A DNA stretch of 64,000 nucleotides from Flavobacterium sp. W4I14 (GTDB lineage Bacteria; Bacteroidota; Bacteroidia; Sphingobacteriales; Sphingobacteriaceae): assembly GCA_030817875.1 (NCBI GenBank), contig JAUSZU010000001.1, forward strand, positions 6,262,001-6,326,000, given 5' to 3'. This document shows, one piece after another, positions 62,333-64,000 of this stretch (its first letter is position 1; the number at the start of each line of letters is the position of its first letter). The translations under genes were made by a program, and so were the position numbers. The notes beneath the pieces are model-generated. The model made no database searches. It was not told the DNA's origin and saw only the letters and a program-made list of their open reading frames with translations.

Positions 62333-63295
62333 TTAACGTTTTCTTTTGCGGGTATGGATATAGCTTTGTACAGCAGATTTTGTGGTAAGCCAATCTCTAC
62401 CTTCTTTGTAAGCATCTATTTTACCCTGCCTCGCTAACAAACTCACATACTCATGCCCATATGGAACATCAGGTTCCGAAACAATCTGCGATATGGGTTC
62501 ATAATCCCCGTAAGTATTTCCTGGCAATGCATTTATATAGATGTTTAACGAGCGCTCCAGAGCCTGCAGCATTAACAAACAAAGCTTATGGTAATTACCC
62601 TTGTTGGCTTGGTTAAGTGCCTCGTAGTATTTCTTTCTGTCGTTTTTGAGGATAATAGCAGGTGGGAAGCCTTTGCGCATGAGCAGTAAATTCATGGCAA
62701 GCCTCACCGTACGGCCATTTCCATCAAAAAAAGGATGAATCCAAACCAATTTATGATGAAAAATAGTAGACAGCAAAATGTCATTTAAGCCTAAAGGATT
62801 ATCATTAATGAAGCCAATTAATTCATCTACTAGATCAGAAACCTTGTTAGCGTTGGGCGGTGTAAAATTTGCACCAACAATGCGAACACCGCCGTTTCTT
62901 AGCCTGCCTGCATAATCATCTTCAATGCTCCTGAGCACTAAGCCATGAAGCGATAAAATATCGATACTTCTAAGCGCATAGTTTTTATTAACTAGGGTAT
63001 AGAGGTAATCGATGGCTTTTTCATGATTGTAGGCTTCGAAATGCTCTCTCAATGATTTCCCTTTAACCGTCATCCCTTCCTGTAAAACCATTTGAGTTTC
63101 TTTCAGAGTTAAGGTATTTCCTTCTATGCTATTGGAGTTGTAAGTCCATTCTAAAGTGAGGTCTTCTTTGATACGGTGTAGCGCACTATTGGGCAGTGGC
63201 CTCGAGGTTTCTAACCTGGCTTTTTTTTCGTACAACCTATCTATTTGAGGTAGTAGTTCTTCTAAATCGCTTAAATCGAATTCCCACATACCCAA
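62333..63295 (-). CDS. Fic domain protein (class II, N-terminal inhibitory helix)
   Basis: A 320-residue Fic protein. The active-site motif is HPFFDGNGRTVRLAM (His187, Asn193, Arg195, Arg198). An inhibitory motif of the form (S/T)xxxE(G/N) is present at SNSIEG (Ser54-Glu58-Gly59), which places it with the N-terminally autoinhibited class. Fic enzymes transfer AMP or related groups from nucleotides to protein hydroxyls. A winged-helix-like C-terminus (SQIVSEPDVPYGHEYVSLLA) is typical of the larger bacterial family. No adjacent antitoxin gene is present, as expected when inhibition is built in. Confidence 0.9.
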   Translation of the reverse strand: MGMWEFDLSDLEELLPQIDRLYEKKARLETSRPLPNSALHRIKEDLTLEWTYNSNSIEGNTLTLKETQMVLQEGMTVKGKSLREHFEAYNHEKAIDYLYTLVNKNYALRSIDILSLHGLVLRSIEDDYAGRLRNGGVRIVGANFTPPNANKVSDLVDELIGFINDNPLGLNDILLSTIFHHKLVWIHPFFDGNGRTVRLAMNLLLMRKGFPPAIILKNDRKKYYEALNQANKGNYHKLCLLMLQALERSLNIYINALPGNTYGDYEPISQIVSEPDVPYGHEYVSLLARQGKIDAYKEGRDWLTTKSAVQSYIHTRKRKR

Positions 63296-63402
63296 ATATA
63301 ATAACTATCGGTAGGATTTGAAAATTTACTTATCCGATATTAAAGATTTTTATCCAAAAAAATGATAGCTGTTTGCTACCATTTAAAACCTTCTTTATTC
63401 AG

Positions 63403-64000
63403 TTATTCCCATTTGAATACTTTTACGGCTACAGCATAAATACCAATGCCCCAAAGCAATAAGATCATGATCTGGAATTTAACATCCCATAAGCCCGAGC
63501 CCTCAAAAGCTACTTTACGCATGGCATCGTTTAAATAGGTAAGGGGTAATGCTCTGCTAATGGGCTGTAACCAACTTGGGAAAGCCTCGATAGAAAAGAA
63601 TGTCCCTGATAGTAAAAACTGTGGTAAAGTAACGATGTTTGAGATGGGTGGTACCATACTTTCGTTTTTGGCAATCCCTGAAATGATAAAACCAAAGCCC
63701 ATAAAAACAATCACACCAAGGGTGGCCAGTATTAGCATATTGACGACGGTGAGCGCACCATGGACGAGTGTAAAACCAAAAAAGAAATGACCGATTAGGA
63801 TGATAAACAATGCGCCAATTAAGGCAAAGCCAATACGGGCAATACCTTCGCCGATTACAATGCTCGAACGTTTAACAGGTGTAGCAAAAAAACGCTTGAT
63901 TACTAAGGTTTGGCGCAGACTTAAAAAAACGAATGCAGTTCCGAAAACTCCCGTGCTTAATAGCGAAAAGCCTAACTGCCCAGGAAGTATAAAATCGATG
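63403..64000 (-). CDS. ABC-2 type transporter permease, N-terminal part cut by the window end
   Basis: The frame is open to the window edge: IDFILPGQLGFSLLSTGVFG, then RQTLVIKRFFATPVKRSSIV and the membrane helices that follow, including VNMLILATLGVIVFMGFGFI and SGTFFSIEAFPSWLQPISRA. The segment FATPVKRSSIVIGEG is the conserved cytoplasmic loop of ABC-2 permeases, and the last part LTYLNDAMRKV matches the C-terminus. The protein probably continues further N-terminally. Drug, polysaccharide or lipid export is not distinguishable. A start within the window would be artificial. Confidence 0.85.
   Translation of the reverse strand, partial: IDFILPGQLGFSLLSTGVFGTAFVFLSLRQTLVIKRFFATPVKRSSIVIGEGIARIGFALIGALFIILIGHFFFGFTLVHGALTVVNMLILATLGVIVFMGFGFIISGIAKNESMVPPISNIVTLPQFLLSGTFFSIEAFPSWLQPISRALPLTYLNDAMRKVAFEGSGLWDVKFQIMILLLWGIGIYAVAVKVFKWE

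Noticed and set aside
62333..63295. Fic as a toxin of a toxin-antitoxin pair
   Set aside because: No small antitoxin gene lies beside it and the inhibitory motif is in the same protein.

Overview
The window looks like chromosomal DNA of a Bacteroidota bacterium, most likely the family Sphingobacteriaceae (Pedobacter-like). The support is SusC/SusD outer-membrane pairs, a Bacteroidota-type ECF sigma/FecR/TonB-receptor trio, DUF5686, a SusCD-linked glycoside hydrolase locus, A+T-rich intergenic DNA, absence of Shine-Dalgarno sequences, and TAnnTTTG -7 promoter boxes ahead of several genes. The genus is inferred from protein style, not from a search. I saw no tRNA, rRNA, CRISPR array, prophage or insertion sequence.

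Layout. 1-17.2 kb is mostly housekeeping. It holds the end of a flotillin, the two-enzyme agmatine-to-putrescine route (aguB, aguA), fabG, a frameshifted YafK-like transpeptidase, a VWA-like membrane protein, a TRIC-type channel, divIC/ftsB next to eno, a DUF2911 protein, an acetyltransferase, an ABC exporter pair, a PBP4-type peptidase, a CDP-alcohol phosphatidyltransferase and asd.

17.6-35.1 kb, all on the minus strand, is the most interesting block. Read in transcription order it starts with an ECF sigma factor, FecR and an STN-containing TonB receptor. It continues with a Tat-exported GMC dehydrogenase with its small subunit, a c-type cytochrome, two Gfo/Idh/MocA oxidoreductases, a DUF1080 (3-keto-disaccharide hydrolase family) protein, an MFS symporter and five xylose-isomerase-like TIM barrels. 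Together they suggest import of a glycoside or sugar derivative, oxidation at C3 to a 3-keto sugar, cleavage, re-reduction or isomerisation, and uptake. The substrate is not evident from sequence.

35.4-37.2 kb carries tdh and a YebC family gene. 37.5-52.3 kb is a polysaccharide utilisation locus on the minus strand: a membrane-spanning beta-propeller/Y_Y_Y/HTH regulator without a kinase, then SusC, SusD, a GH144-like (glycoamylase-family) lipoprotein, a small secreted protein, a GH43-like enzyme with discoidin and FN3 modules, a GH3 beta-glucosidase and a secreted esterase. Beta-glucan, perhaps beta-1,2-glucan, is a plausible substrate, but this is inference.

52.5-64 kb returns to core genes: trhO, a DUF5686 protein, kbl (partner of tdh), several small membrane proteins, pheS followed by a cluster-less Rieske-fold lipoprotein and a TetR regulator, a second frameshifted secreted protein, a Fic protein, and an ABC-2 permease cut by the window end.

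The intergenic DNA is unusually rich in short dispersed repeats of at least seven families (REP-like pairs, perfect palindromes, AAGGTTTAAGG-type minisatellites). One supplies a stop codon, and one region duplicates the 3' end of a coding sequence.
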